Assembly (NCBI GenBank): GCA_026786275.1
Contig: JAJAYJ010000061.1
Span: 1-50,674, forward strand
Source of the DNA: Nocardioides sp.
Lineage (GTDB): Bacteria; Actinomycetota; Actinomycetes; Propionibacteriales; Nocardioidaceae
Reading direction: 5' to 3'
Length of the DNA: 50,674 nucleotides
The notes under the pieces: generated by a model
Database searches by the model: none
What the model saw: only the letters and a program-made list of their open reading frames with translations
What the model was told of the DNA's origin: nothing
Position numbers and translations under genes: made by a program
Shown: positions 24,753 to 32,712 of the stretch, piece after piece
Layout: each line of letters starts with the position of its first letter
Position numbering within the stretch: the stretch's first letter is position 1

Positions 24753-25958
24753 ATGAGGGGCGAGCCGGACGAGCAGAGACGTGCTTCCAGGATCCGTGCC
24801 TTCGACGTCCTGGAGAAGCCGGCGCGGCGGGACCTGGTCGCGGTCGTGCACCTGGCCGCGCTGGTCTGTGACGTGCCGCTGGCGACCATCAACCTGCTCA
24901 CCGAGACCGAGCATCACCAGATCGCGACGTACGGCTTCGAGGGCTCGGTCCGCGCGATCGACGAGAGCCTGTGCGTCACGGTCCTTCACGAGGACGCTCC
25001 GGTGATCGTCGCCGACATGCGCGCGGACCCCCGGTTCCGTGACCATCCGATGGTCAACGGCGACGAGGGCGACATGCGCTTCTTCGCCGCGTGGCGCCTG
25101 GTCACGCACGACGGGGTGCCCATCGGCACCCTGTGCGTCAGCCACGACGAGCCCCGTCATCTCGACGCGGCGCAGACCGAGGCGCTGGGCACGCTCTCCG
25201 AGCGCGTCGTCGACATCCTCGAGCTCTCGCTGCGCACCCGTGAGCTGTCGGCCACCCTGGTCGAGGTCGAGGCCGTCCGCTCCGAGCTCGAGCAGTCCAA
25301 CGAGCGGCTCGCGTCCTTCGCCAGCCAGGTCAGCCACGACCTGAAGACCCCGCTCACGAGCATGGCGCTCTCGTTGTCGCTGATCCGCGAGGAGCTGGCC
25401 AGCACGGCCGACACCGAGGCGTTGCCCCTGCTGGACAGGGCGATCAGCGCGTCCACGCGGATGGCGGCGCTGATCGACGACGTGCTCGCGTTCGCCCGCC
25501 TCGGCGGGATCCTGCGTCACGACGACGTCGACCTGGACCAGGTGCTGCGCGACGTGCGCACCGACCTGGTGGAGCCGCTCGAGGGTGTCACCTTCGAGGT
25601 CGGCGACCTGCCCGTGGTCAGCGGCAACGAGGTGCAGCTGCGGGCACTCCTGCAGAACCTCGTCGAGAACGCCGCCAAGTACGCCGACCCGGCGCGGCCC
25701 GCGGTGGTCCGGGTCAGCGGACGGCGCACCGAACAGGGCTGGCGGCTAGAGATCACCGACAACGGTCGGGGCGTGCCGGCCTCCGAGCTGGGTCAGCTCT
25801 TCGACCCGATGACCCGCGCCCAGCCCGACCCCGCCGTCGATGGCCACGGCATCGGCCTGGCGACCTGCCGACGCATCGTGGACTCCCACGGTGGCCGGAT
25901 CGGTCTCGAGAACGCGCTCGCCGGCGGCACCACGGCCTGGTTCGAGCTCCCGGACTGA
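24753..25958 (+). CDS. GAF-domain sensor histidine kinase (orphan)
   Basis: Predicted cytoplasmic sensor kinase of 401 residues. GAF domain at about 20-160, resembling the type with PLATINLLT and GTLCVSHDEPR; a short coiled coil at about 165-188. Then the HisKA domain with phospho-acceptor His195 (SQVSHDLKTPL). The ATPase domain carries the N box (NLVENAAKYA), G1 (ITDNGRGV) and G2 (GHGIGLATC). No membrane segment. No response regulator lies next to it, so its partner is encoded elsewhere. Its place behind the psp operon is suggestive only, since it appears to have its own promoter. The signal is unknown. Confidence 0.92.
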   Translation: MRGEPDEQRRASRIRAFDVLEKPARRDLVAVVHLAALVCDVPLATINLLTETEHHQIATYGFEGSVRAIDESLCVTVLHEDAPVIVADMRADPRFRDHPMVNGDEGDMRFFAAWRLVTHDGVPIGTLCVSHDEPRHLDAAQTEALGTLSERVVDILELSLRTRELSATLVEVEAVRSELEQSNERLASFASQVSHDLKTPLTSMALSLSLIREELASTADTEALPLLDRAISASTRMAALIDDVLAFARLGGILRHDDVDLDQVLRDVRTDLVEPLEGVTFEVGDLPVVSGNEVQLRALLQNLVENAAKYADPARPAVVRVSGRRTEQGWRLEITDNGRGVPASELGQLFDPMTRAQPDPAVDGHGIGLATCRRIVDSHGGRIGLENALAGGTTAWFELPD

Positions 25959-25976
25959 GCTCCAGGGGCCGAGCGC

Positions 25977-27161
25977 TCAGTCGCGGTGGCTCTTGCCGGG
26001 CAGGTCGAGCATCCGCTGCAGGGCGACCAGCGCCCACCTCGCCGTCTCGGGGTCGACCTCGATCTGGTTGACCAGGGTGCCGGCGGCCAGCGACTCCATC
26101 GCCCACACGAAGTGCGGCAGGTCGATGCGGTTCATCGTGGAGCAGTAGCAGACCGACTTGTCGAGGAACAGGATGTTCTTGTCCGGGTGGGTCCGGGCCA
26201 GGCGCTGCACCAGGTTGAGCTCGGTGCCGATCGCCCACGTGGAGCCGGCGGGCGCGGCCTCGATGGTCGAGATGATGAACTCCGTCGAACCCACGAGGTC
26301 GGCCTTGAGCACCACCTCATGGGTGCATTCCGGGTGCACCAGGATCTGGACGTCGGGCACGGTGGCACGCAGCTGGTCGACGACGGCGGGGGAGAAGCGG
26401 CCGTGCACCGAGCAGTGGCCCTTCCACAGAATCATCGTGGCCGCCCGCAACTCCTCGACCGTGACGCCGCCGTGCGGCTGGTGCGGGTCCCACACGACGC
26501 AGTCCTCGACGCCCAGGCCCATCTTCAGCACGGCCGTGTTGCGGCCCAGGTGCTGGTCGGGAAAGAAGAGCACCTTGGCGCCGTCGGGGGCGGCGGCCTT
26601 CTGCTCGAAGGCCCACTCCAGCGCGACCTCGGCATTGCTGGAGGTGCACACGACGCCGCCGTTGCGCCCACAGAAGGCCTTGATGTCCGCCGAGGAGTTC
26701 ATGTAGGTCACCGGCACCACCGAGTCGGCGACCCCGGCGTCAACCAGCGCGTCCCAGGCGTCCTCGACCTGGCCGATCCGGGCCATGTCGGCCATCGAGC
26801 AGCCGGCCGCCAGGTCGGGCAGGATCACCTTCTGCTCGGGGCCGGTGAGGATGTCGGCCGACTCGGCCATGAAGTGCACACCGCAGAAGACGATGAACTC
26901 CGCCGCCGGCCGGGCCGCGGCGTCGCGCGCGAGCTTGAAGGAGTCACCCGTGACGTCGGCGAAGGCGATGACCTCGTCGCGCTGGTAGTGGTGCCCGAGC
27001 ACGAACACCCGGTCGCCGAGCTTGTCCTTGGCCGCCTGGGCCCGGGCCACCAGCTCGGGGTCGGAGGGCGCGGGCAGGTCGCCGGGGCACTCGACGCCAC
27101 GCTCGGAGTTGAGGTCGGTGCCGCGGCCCAGCGGGAGCAGCGGGAGGTCGACAGTAGTCAT
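25977..27161 (-). CDS. nadA: quinolinate synthase
   Basis: Condenses iminoaspartate with dihydroxyacetone phosphate to quinolinate in de novo NAD synthesis; needs a 4Fe-4S cluster. The 394-residue protein has the family blocks FVLGHHYQRDEV, GDSFKLAR, GCSMADMA and HPECTHEVV, and CYCSTMNRIDLPH near the C-terminus, with cysteines positioned to hold the cluster. The substrate-binding VTYMNSSADIKA block is present. nadB and nadC are not in this window. The ATG is preceded by TACCGT at six bases and no ribosome binding site. Downstream and convergent is the GAF kinase, with only 18 bases between. Confidence 0.97.
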   Translation of the reverse strand: MTTVDLPLLPLGRGTDLNSERGVECPGDLPAPSDPELVARAQAAKDKLGDRVFVLGHHYQRDEVIAFADVTGDSFKLARDAAARPAAEFIVFCGVHFMAESADILTGPEQKVILPDLAAGCSMADMARIGQVEDAWDALVDAGVADSVVPVTYMNSSADIKAFCGRNGGVVCTSSNAEVALEWAFEQKAAAPDGAKVLFFPDQHLGRNTAVLKMGLGVEDCVVWDPHQPHGGVTVEELRAATMILWKGHCSVHGRFSPAVVDQLRATVPDVQILVHPECTHEVVLKADLVGSTEFIISTIEAAPAGSTWAIGTELNLVQRLARTHPDKNILFLDKSVCYCSTMNRIDLPHFVWAMESLAAGTLVNQIEVDPETARWALVALQRMLDLPGKSHRD

Positions 27162-27167
27162 GCCCCC

Positions 27168-27173
27168 ACGGTA
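27168..27173 (-). promoter_or_regulatory. -10 box for leaderless nadA mRNA
   Basis: On the minus strand TACCGT ends six bases before the nadA ATG. This spacing leaves no room for a leader. Confidence 0.55.
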
Positions 27174-27215
27174 TCCAGCCGGCCTATTCGGGCGACCGGC
27201 GACCCGCGTGGCGCC

Positions 27216-28094
27216 TCACAGCAGCGCGCCGTGGTGGATGTACGGCGCCGGCGGCCTCATGCCCCGCAGGGCGAGGTAGCCCTCGGTGTGCACCTGCAGC
27301 CGCGCGGCCAGCCCGACGTCGAGCGCCCACTCGTTGGCCGGGGTCAGGTGCCCGACGGTGACCTCACCGGTCGACTCCGCGAGGGCCGCCCACATCAGCC
27401 GGGACGCCGTGCGCCGGTCCGTCGCGGCCAGCGCCGCGATGCTTCCGGTGCCGTCGACGTAGGCGTAGCCGGATCCCGAGGTCGTCTCGGAGACGATCGG
27501 CCTGCCCGTGCGGGCCAGCAGGGCGTGGTCGGGGCCGTGTGCGGCGCCGCGGGTGCGCCGGTCGACCGAGTCCATCATCTCCAGGTCCGAGAGACCGGCC
27601 TCGCGGACGTGCTCGACGACGGGGATCTGGGTGCGGTCGACGATCCCGGTGACATACATCTGGGGGTGCAACGAGAAGCCGGCCGACCGGTAGCGGCGCA
27701 CCGCCCGCGGGTCGGAGGAGGAGAACATGCCGCGCAGGCAGCCGCGCCCGTGGGAGAGTGCCGCGTCGAGCAGCGGTCGACCGATGCCGCGGCCCTGCTG
27801 GTGCGGACGCACGGCGTACGTCGCCAGGAGCCACATCTTCTCGCGGGTGAACGACGTGGCGAACCCGAGCATCCCGGTCGCGTCCTGCGCCACCCAACTG
27901 CCACCGGGGTCGGTCTCGAGCAGGGACGCGGTCCGGAACCGCCAGGTCTCCCCACGAGCCGCCGGTCGCAGCACCGGGAGCGGCGTGCCGACCCGGTGGG
28001 TGCGGACGTCGAGGTCGTGGAAGCTCTCGGCGCTCAACCGTTCGGCGGTGGCCACGTCCTCAGGCCGCATCGGCCGGATGATCCAGTCGGTCAC
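27216..28094 (-). CDS. tandem GNAT acetyltransferase
   Basis: A 292-residue protein with two GNAT-like halves. The first half (about 1-145) has IRPMRPEDVATAERL at the start, WLLATYAVRPHQQGRGIGRPLL as the acetyl-CoA loop, and RRYRSAGFSLHPQM. The second half (about 150-290) is more diverged (GSGYAYVDGTGSIAALAATD) and may be structural. The acceptor is unknown. The GTG start has TAGTTT six bases upstream on the minus strand, consistent with a leaderless mRNA. It is divergent from the glycerate kinase gene; the start codons are about 45 bases apart. Confidence 0.85.
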   Translation of the reverse strand: MTDWIIRPMRPEDVATAERLSAESFHDLDVRTHRVGTPLPVLRPAARGETWRFRTASLLETDPGGSWVAQDATGMLGFATSFTREKMWLLATYAVRPHQQGRGIGRPLLDAALSHGRGCLRGMFSSSDPRAVRRYRSAGFSLHPQMYVTGIVDRTQIPVVEHVREAGLSDLEMMDSVDRRTRGAAHGPDHALLARTGRPIVSETTSGSGYAYVDGTGSIAALAATDRRTASRLMWAALAESTGEVTVGHLTPANEWALDVGLAARLQVHTEGYLALRGMRPPAPYIHHGALL

Positions 28095-28100
28095 GACCCG

Positions 28101-28106
28101 AAACTA
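28101..28106 (-). promoter_or_regulatory. -10 box for leaderless tandem-GNAT mRNA
   Basis: TAGTTT on the minus strand ends six bases before the GTG at 28094. Confidence 0.55.
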
Positions 28107-28139
28107 CGCCGCGCGGGCGCGGGGGACAGGATGGGCCGC

Positions 28140-29237
28140 ATGCGAGTCCTCGTGGCACCCGACAAGTTCGCCGGCACGCTCACCGCGGTCGAGGCCGCCG
28201 AGGCGATCGCGGCGGGCTGGCGCCGCCGCGCGCCCGACGACGAGCTCGACCTGGCGCCGATGTCCGACGGCGGTCCGGGCTTCGTCGACGTGCTGCACGC
28301 GGCCCTCGGTGGGGACCTGCTCGCCGTGACCGTGTCCGGACCGAGCGGCGCCGCGGTGCCGGCCACGGTGCTGGTGGTCACCGGCCCGGACGGCGCGACG
28401 GCTTACGTCGAGAGCGCTCAGGCGTGCGGGGTGCACCTGACCGGTGCGAGCGGAGCCGAGAGCGCCACCACCCTGGGCGTGGGTGAGCTCGTTGCGGCCG
28501 CGGTGGACTCCGGTGCGGCCACCGTGGTCGTGGGTCTGGGTGGCAGCGGCACCAACGACGGTGGTGCGGGCCTGCTGGCCGCGCTCGGAGCCACGTCGCC
28601 CACCCCCCTGGACCGCGGCGCAGCCGGCCTGGTCGGCGTCGAGACGGTGGACCTGAGCGCGGCCCGCGAACGGGTCGCGGGCGTGCGGATCGTGGTCGCG
28701 AGCGACGTCGACTCGCCCCTGACCGGCCTGTTCGGGGCCACCAAGATCTTCGGGCCGCAGAAGGGCATCCCCGAGGAGCGGCTGGCCGTGGTCGACGGCT
28801 GGCTAGAGCAGCTCGCCACCGCGGTCGACCGACGGCTCTCGCTGGAGAAGGGCGCCGGTGCCGCCGGGGGCCTGGGTTTCGCGTTGATGACGCTGGGCGG
28901 GGTCCGCGAGCCCGGCATCGACCTGGTCACCGCGGCGGCCCGGCTCGCTGAGCGGGCGCGGCTGGCCGACCTGGTGATCACCGGTGAGGGTGCCTTCGAC
29001 TTCTCCAGCCGGTCGGGCAAGGTGCCCTACGGCGTGGCCTCGCTCGCCGAGCAGGCGCTGCGACCCTGCGTGGCCCTGGCCGGCCAGGTCCTGGTCGGCT
29101 CGCGGGAGATGCGCGCCCTCGGCGTGGAGTCGGCGTACTCCCTGGTGGAGCTGGTGGGCCGGGAGCGGGCCTTCGCCGACCCGGCCGGCGCCCTGGCCGA
29201 CCTGGCCGAGCGGGTAGCCCGGACCTGGTCGCGCTGA
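28140..29237 (+). CDS. glxK: glycerate kinase (GlxK/GarK family)
   Basis: Phosphorylates D-glycerate, linking glycerate or glyoxylate use to lower glycolysis. The track's 1083-residue ORF is mostly shadow of nadA and the GNAT gene; the real gene starts MRVLVAPDKFAGTL at 28140 (ATG at 28131 is possible). Over 365 residues it shows the family blocks APMSDGGPGF, VGLGGSGTNDGG, the FGATKIFGPQKG block and LVITGEGAFDFSSRSGK. Length is normal. It is followed by erpA after 139 bases, matching the mycobacterial order as I recall it. Confidence 0.92.
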   Translation: MRVLVAPDKFAGTLTAVEAAEAIAAGWRRRAPDDELDLAPMSDGGPGFVDVLHAALGGDLLAVTVSGPSGAAVPATVLVVTGPDGATAYVESAQACGVHLTGASGAESATTLGVGELVAAAVDSGAATVVVGLGGSGTNDGGAGLLAALGATSPTPLDRGAAGLVGVETVDLSAARERVAGVRIVVASDVDSPLTGLFGATKIFGPQKGIPEERLAVVDGWLEQLATAVDRRLSLEKGAGAAGGLGFALMTLGGVREPGIDLVTAAARLAERARLADLVITGEGAFDFSSRSGKVPYGVASLAEQALRPCVALAGQVLVGSREMRALGVESAYSLVELVGRERAFADPAGALADLAERVARTWSR

Positions 29238-29376
29238 GATCCGACGGCGCCTGGTCGGGCACGGCCGCCGTGGCGCCGCGGGCGCAGGAATATCCGCCCG
29301 TGTGCGACGATTGGACCTGACGGCGGCGCACCGATGCGCTGACACATGACGCTCGACTGCTTGACGAGGAGCACCC

Positions 29377-29739
29377 ATGACCGAGCAGGTGGACACCAGC
29401 ACCGAGGTCCGCACCGACCAGATCAACCTGAGCCCCGTGGCCGCGGCCAAGGTGGGCAGCCTCCTGGGGCAGGAAGGTCGTGACGATCTGGCCCTGCGCA
29501 TCTCCGTGCAGCCGGGCGGTTGCTCGGGTCTGCGCTACCAGTTGTTCTTCGACGAGCGCAGCCTCGACGGTGACGTCGTCACCGACTTCGAGGGTGTCGC
29601 CGTCGTGGTGGACCGGATGAGCGTGCCCTACCTCAACGGCGCGACCATCGACTTCGTGGACTCGATCGAGAAGCAGGGCTTCACGATCGACAACCCCAAC
29701 TCGACCGGGTCCTGCGCCTGCGGCGACTCGTTCCACTGA
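29377..29739 (+). CDS. erpA: A-type iron-sulfur cluster insertion protein
   Basis: Carries Fe-S clusters to target apoproteins. The 120-residue product has the three conserved cysteines, Cys49 (PGGCSG), Cys113 and Cys115 (SCACGDSFH), on a normal-length HesB/IscA fold. The first 15 residues are a variable tail. GAGGAG lies seven bases before ATG. Neighbours include Fe-S or S-handling proteins (nadA, TusA/NifS-like, Rieske), though not as one operon. A strong hairpin follows. Confidence 0.93.
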   Translation: MTEQVDTSTEVRTDQINLSPVAAAKVGSLLGQEGRDDLALRISVQPGGCSGLRYQLFFDERSLDGDVVTDFEGVAVVVDRMSVPYLNGATIDFVDSIEKQGFTIDNPNSTGSCACGDSFH

Positions 29740-29797
29740 TCCAGGCGGCGTCGGGACGGGTCGAGACCCGGTGAGCCGACCGTCGACCTGACCCCGC

Positions 29798-29844
29798 ACG
29801 TGACGAAGGGCCCGAGGACACCGTCCTGGGGCCCTTCGTCACGT
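29798..29844. terminator. long bidirectional terminator between erpA and the 81-residue gene
   Basis: ACGTGACGAAGGGCCC and GGGCCCTTCGTCACGT form a perfect 16-base-pair stem. After one mismatch, AGGAC/GTCCT adds five pairs around an ACC loop. It separates convergent genes and can serve both. Its core is shared with the hairpin at 37279-37319. Confidence 0.85.
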
Positions 29845-29854
29845 CTGGGTCGGC

Positions 29855-30100
29855 TCAGTCCAGGTGCAGACCGAGCGCGGCGGCACATCGCTGCGCCGCG
29901 ACCGAGACCCTGATCACGCGCGTGGGCACCTCGCGGGGGTAGTCGCACCAGTGGATGCTGGGCGCCGGCCGGGTCGCGGCGTGCACCGCCCGGTCCAGCC
30001 GGGAGGGCAGGCCGAGCACCTCACCGGTGCGACGGGCGTCGGTGCGCAGCTCCTGGATCGGGGCGAGGTCGTCGTAGGCAAGACGCGGCGCGGAGGTCAT
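29855..30100 (-). CDS. small conserved-looking protein of unknown function
   Basis: I do not recognise it. The 81-residue product has a basic, helix-prone N-terminal half (DLAPIQELRTDARRTGEVLGLPSRL), a Trp/Cys-containing middle (HWCDYPREVP) and a C-terminal strand-helix (VIRVSVAAQRCAAALGL). No signal peptide or membrane segment. It is probably real: it has its own TAGCGT box seven bases before ATG, a strong shared terminator just behind it, and no competing ORF with family resemblance. It diverges from adoK. Confidence 0.6.
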   Translation of the reverse strand: MTSAPRLAYDDLAPIQELRTDARRTGEVLGLPSRLDRAVHAATRPAPSIHWCDYPREVPTRVIRVSVAAQRCAAALGLHLD

Positions 30101-30107
30101 GGGTCCG

Positions 30108-30113
30108 ACGCTA
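30108..30113 (-). promoter_or_regulatory. -10 box for the leaderless 81-residue gene
   Basis: TAGCGT on the minus strand ends seven bases before the ATG at 30100, with no ribosome binding site. Confidence 0.5.
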
Positions 30114-30178
30114 GGGGCTACCCCCGGGTAGGCCGAGGAGTACGCATCGGTAGTTCCCGGTGTCTACTGTTCCTCCTC

Positions 30179-31177
30179 GTGACCTCTCCCGCCGCGGGCT
30201 CCGGACCGCTGTTCATCGCCGCCTCGATCGCCTCGGACCACCTGATGAGCTTCAGCGGCCGGTTCGCCGACTCGCTGGTCGTCGAGCAACTCGACAAGCT
30301 GTCGGTCTCGTTCCTCGTGGACGACCTGGAGATCCGCCGCGGCGGCGTCGGCGCCAACATCGCCTTCGGCCTGGGCCGCCTCGGTCTGGCCCCCGTGCTG
30401 CTGGGCTCGGTCGGCGACGACTTCGCCGACTATCGCTCCTGGCTCGAGCGCCACGGGGTCGACTGCTCCCACGTGCACGTGTCGTCGGCCCACCACACGG
30501 CGCGGTTCGTGTGCACCACCGACACCTCGGGCGCCCAGTTCGCGTCCTTCTACCCCGGGGCGATGAGCGAGGCCCGGCTGATCGAGATCGCGCCCGTGGT
30601 GGCCGACGTCGGGGTGCCGTCGTACGTGCTGATCGGCGCGGACGACCCCGAGGCCATGCTGCGCCACACCGACGAGTGCCGCCAGCGCGGCTACCCCTTC
30701 ATCGCCGACCCGAGCCAGCAGCTCGCGTTCAGCGACGGCGGCCCGATCCGCAGGCTGGTGGACGGGGCCGCGATCCTGTTCACCAACGAGTACGAGTCGC
30801 ACCTGATCGAGCAGAAGACCGGTTGGTCGGCCGACGAGGTGCTCGCCCACGTCGGCATCCAGGTCACCACCCTCGGCGCCCAGGGCGTGCGCATCCTGTG
30901 CCGTGACCAGGAGACGATCGAGGTGCCCGCCGCCGCCGGGGTCGACGCGGTCGAGCCGACCGGGGTCGGGGACGGCTTCCGGGCCGGGTTCCTCGCCGCC
31001 CTCTCGTGGGGCCTTGGCCTCGAGCGGGCCGCCCAGGTCGGGTGTTGCCTCGCGGCGTACGTCGTGGAGACCGTGGGCACCCAGGAGTACTTCTTCACCC
31101 CCGAGCAGTTCACCGCCCGCCTGACCACGTCGTACGGCGCGGACGCGGCCGCGGAGGTCGCGTCCTTCCTGGCCTGA
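30179..31177 (+). CDS. adoK: adenosine kinase, PfkB family (AdoK type)
   Basis: Predicted to phosphorylate adenosine to AMP in purine salvage. The 332-residue protein closely follows the mycobacterial adenosine kinase pattern, an unusual bacterial enzyme of the ribokinase family: SIASDHLMSFSGRF at the N-terminus, SVSFLVDDLEIRRGGVGANIAFG, HTARFVCTTD, ASFYPGAMSEAR, FIADPSQQLA and the catalytic PTGVGDGFRAGF. I chose GTG 30179 because the track ORF upstream shadows the 81-residue gene and TACTGT lies eight bases before it. A sugar kinase activity cannot be excluded without assay. It is convergent with the TusA-like gene. Confidence 0.9.
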   Translation: MTSPAAGSGPLFIAASIASDHLMSFSGRFADSLVVEQLDKLSVSFLVDDLEIRRGGVGANIAFGLGRLGLAPVLLGSVGDDFADYRSWLERHGVDCSHVHVSSAHHTARFVCTTDTSGAQFASFYPGAMSEARLIEIAPVVADVGVPSYVLIGADDPEAMLRHTDECRQRGYPFIADPSQQLAFSDGGPIRRLVDGAAILFTNEYESHLIEQKTGWSADEVLAHVGIQVTTLGAQGVRILCRDQETIEVPAAAGVDAVEPTGVGDGFRAGFLAALSWGLGLERAAQVGCCLAAYVVETVGTQEYFFTPEQFTARLTTSYGADAAAEVASFLA

Positions 31178-31193
31178 GCCGGAGCTGGCCGGG

Positions 31194-31439
31194 TCAGGAC
31201 AGCCGGCGCACCAGGTAGCGGGGGACCCCGTCGTCGGCAGCGTCCTGCCCCACGGACTCCTGACCCCGCATCCGGCACCACGCCGGCACGTCGTAGCGGG
31301 CGGCGACATCGTCGGCCACCACGGCCACGACCTGCCTCACCTCGACCTCTCCGATCCGGCGACTCAGCGCGATCACCGGCAGGGGACACGGCCGGCCCCG
31401 GCAGTCCAGCTCCAGGTCGACGTGGGGCAGGTCGCTCAT
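31194..31439 (-). CDS. TusA/SirA-like sulfur-carrier protein
   Basis: Small protein of 81 residues with the TusA signature CPxP: catalytic Cys18 in CRGRPCPLPVIALSRRI. It would accept a persulfide sulfur and relay it. The remainder (VVAVVADDVAARYDVPAWCRMRGQE) is the usual two-layer fold with the WCRMRGQ block seen in actinobacterial members. Its ATG overlaps the stop of the upstream NifS-like gene (ATGA), so the two are one unit. In Streptomyces the two domains are, as I recall, fused in one chain next to ctaC, which supports a joint role. Confidence 0.88.
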   Translation of the reverse strand: MSDLPHVDLELDCRGRPCPLPVIALSRRIGEVEVRQVVAVVADDVAARYDVPAWCRMRGQESVGQDAADDGVPRYLVRRLS

Positions 31440-32608
31440 CCGCCGGCCCCGGCCCGCGCGGAGGCGACGACGTCGGGCAGCACCGACAGCAGGGCGTCCA
31501 CCTCGGCGGTGTCGCTCTCGCGCCCGAGCGAGAGCCGCACGTTGCCGTGCGTCAGGGCGCCCATCGCGGCCAGCACCCGGCTGGGCTGCAGGGACGAGGC
31601 GGTGCAGGCCGACCCGCTGGCGACGTCGAAGCCCCGGCGCGCCAGCCCGTCGACCAGGGCCTCGCCGTCGGCGTACAGGCAGGAGAACGTCAGCAGGTGC
31701 GGGAGCCGGTCGACCGGGTCACCGACCACGTCGATGTCGGCGATCCGGGCCACGGCGGCACGGATGGTGGCGATCAGGGCGTGCTGGCGCTCGGCCACCT
31801 CCTGCTGCTCGGCGACCACCGCCTGCAGCGCGGCCGCCGCGGCCAGGGCCGCGGGCACGTTCTCGAAGCCGGAGGTGCGCTCGTCGATGCGGTCGTCGCC
31901 CGGGAACGGGTTGCGCCAGCGGGCGCCCTTGCGGACCAGCAGCACCCCGACCCCGGCGGGGCCGCCCCACTGGTGGGCCGAACCCGCGAGCGCGTCCCAG
32001 CCGCGGGGGAGCGGAGCGCGGCCCATCGAGGCGCGCGCGTCGACAAAGAGGGGCACGCCGCCGGCCTCCGGTCCCCACAGCGCTGCGGCGACCGCCTCGA
32101 CCGGTTGGACCGTGCCGACCTCGTGGTTGGCGGACTGCAGTGCGGCGACCGCCACCCCGGGGGCACCCGCGGCGAGCACGAAGGCGTCCTGGTCGACTCG
32201 ACCCCACGCGTCGACGCCGACCTCGACGTGCTCACCGGGCACCCAGGCCGCGGCGTGGGCGATCGCCGAGTGCTCGACCGCCGAGCTGACGATCACGGGC
32301 CCGACCCGCTCGCGGCCCCGCCGCAGGCCCAGCAGGCCCCGGTGGACCGCGTCGGTGCCGGTGGCGGTGAAGGTGACCTCGTCGGGGCGCACGCCGAGCG
32401 TCTCGGCCACCGCCTGGCGGGCGTTGTCGAGCAGCAGCCGCGCGGTCCGGGCCGGCGGGTGCAGGCGGCGCGGATCGGCGTACCCCTGGTCCAGCGCGGC
32501 CGTCATCACCTCGCGTGCCGCCGGGTGAAGCGGGGTCGAGGAGGCCGTGTCAAGGTAGGAACGGTGCGGTTTCGCAGGTCCGGGCGGACCCTCCTCGTTA
32601 TTTGTCAC
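31436..32608 (-). CDS. NifS/IscS-like class V aminotransferase fold protein lacking the PLP lysine
   Basis: By fold a cysteine desulfurase of 390 residues, but its PLP site is changed. His113 (AVEHSA), Asn161 (SANHEVGT) and Asp190 (FVDARAS) match PLP contacts, and the catalytic-loop Cys335 (GSACTASS) is present. The lysine that forms the Schiff base, normally SAHK or SGHK, is Gln213 here (SAHQWGGPAGVG, codon CAG), and the Gln of the usual DAAQ block is Ala (DARA). The nearest other lysine is Lys227. Desulfurase activity is therefore doubtful. The GTG start has TAAGTT six bases upstream. Coupled to a TusA-like gene; divergent from ctaC. Confidence 0.85.
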   Translation of the reverse strand: MTNNEEGPPGPAKPHRSYLDTASSTPLHPAAREVMTAALDQGYADPRRLHPPARTARLLLDNARQAVAETLGVRPDEVTFTATGTDAVHRGLLGLRRGRERVGPVIVSSAVEHSAIAHAAAWVPGEHVEVGVDAWGRVDQDAFVLAAGAPGVAVAALQSANHEVGTVQPVEAVAAALWGPEAGGVPLFVDARASMGRAPLPRGWDALAGSAHQWGGPAGVGVLLVRKGARWRNPFPGDDRIDERTSGFENVPAALAAAAALQAVVAEQQEVAERQHALIATIRAAVARIADIDVVGDPVDRLPHLLTFSCLYADGEALVDGLARRGFDVASGSACTASSLQPSRVLAAMGALTHGNVRLSLGRESDTAEVDALLSVLPDVVASARAGAGG

Positions 32609-32614
32609 ACGGCG

Positions 32615-32620
32615 AACTTA
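32615..32620 (-). promoter_or_regulatory. -10 box for the leaderless NifS-like/TusA mRNA
   Basis: TAAGTT on the minus strand ends exactly six bases before the GTG at 32608. Confidence 0.55.
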
Positions 32621-32712
32621 TCCGGTCCCCCACCACCGGCGATCCCACCCGGCTCGGATACTGTGGGGGCGTCCGACACACGTTTCCTGATGGTTGAGAG
32701 AGAGGCTCGTTC

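Noticed and set aside
24753-25958. Kinase and receiver at 42791 as a two-component pair
   Set aside because: They are about 17 kb apart and the receiver lacks the usual lysine; nothing in sequence links them.
25986-29237. A 1083-codon plus-strand ORF
   Set aside because: Only its last third is a gene (glycerate kinase). The rest is antisense to nadA and the GNAT gene, with Arg/Gly/His/Val-rich shadow composition.
31436-32608. Calling the NifS-like gene a pseudogene
   Set aside because: The frame is intact and full length, most active-site residues remain, and the coupled TusA is intact, so a changed function is as likely as decay.
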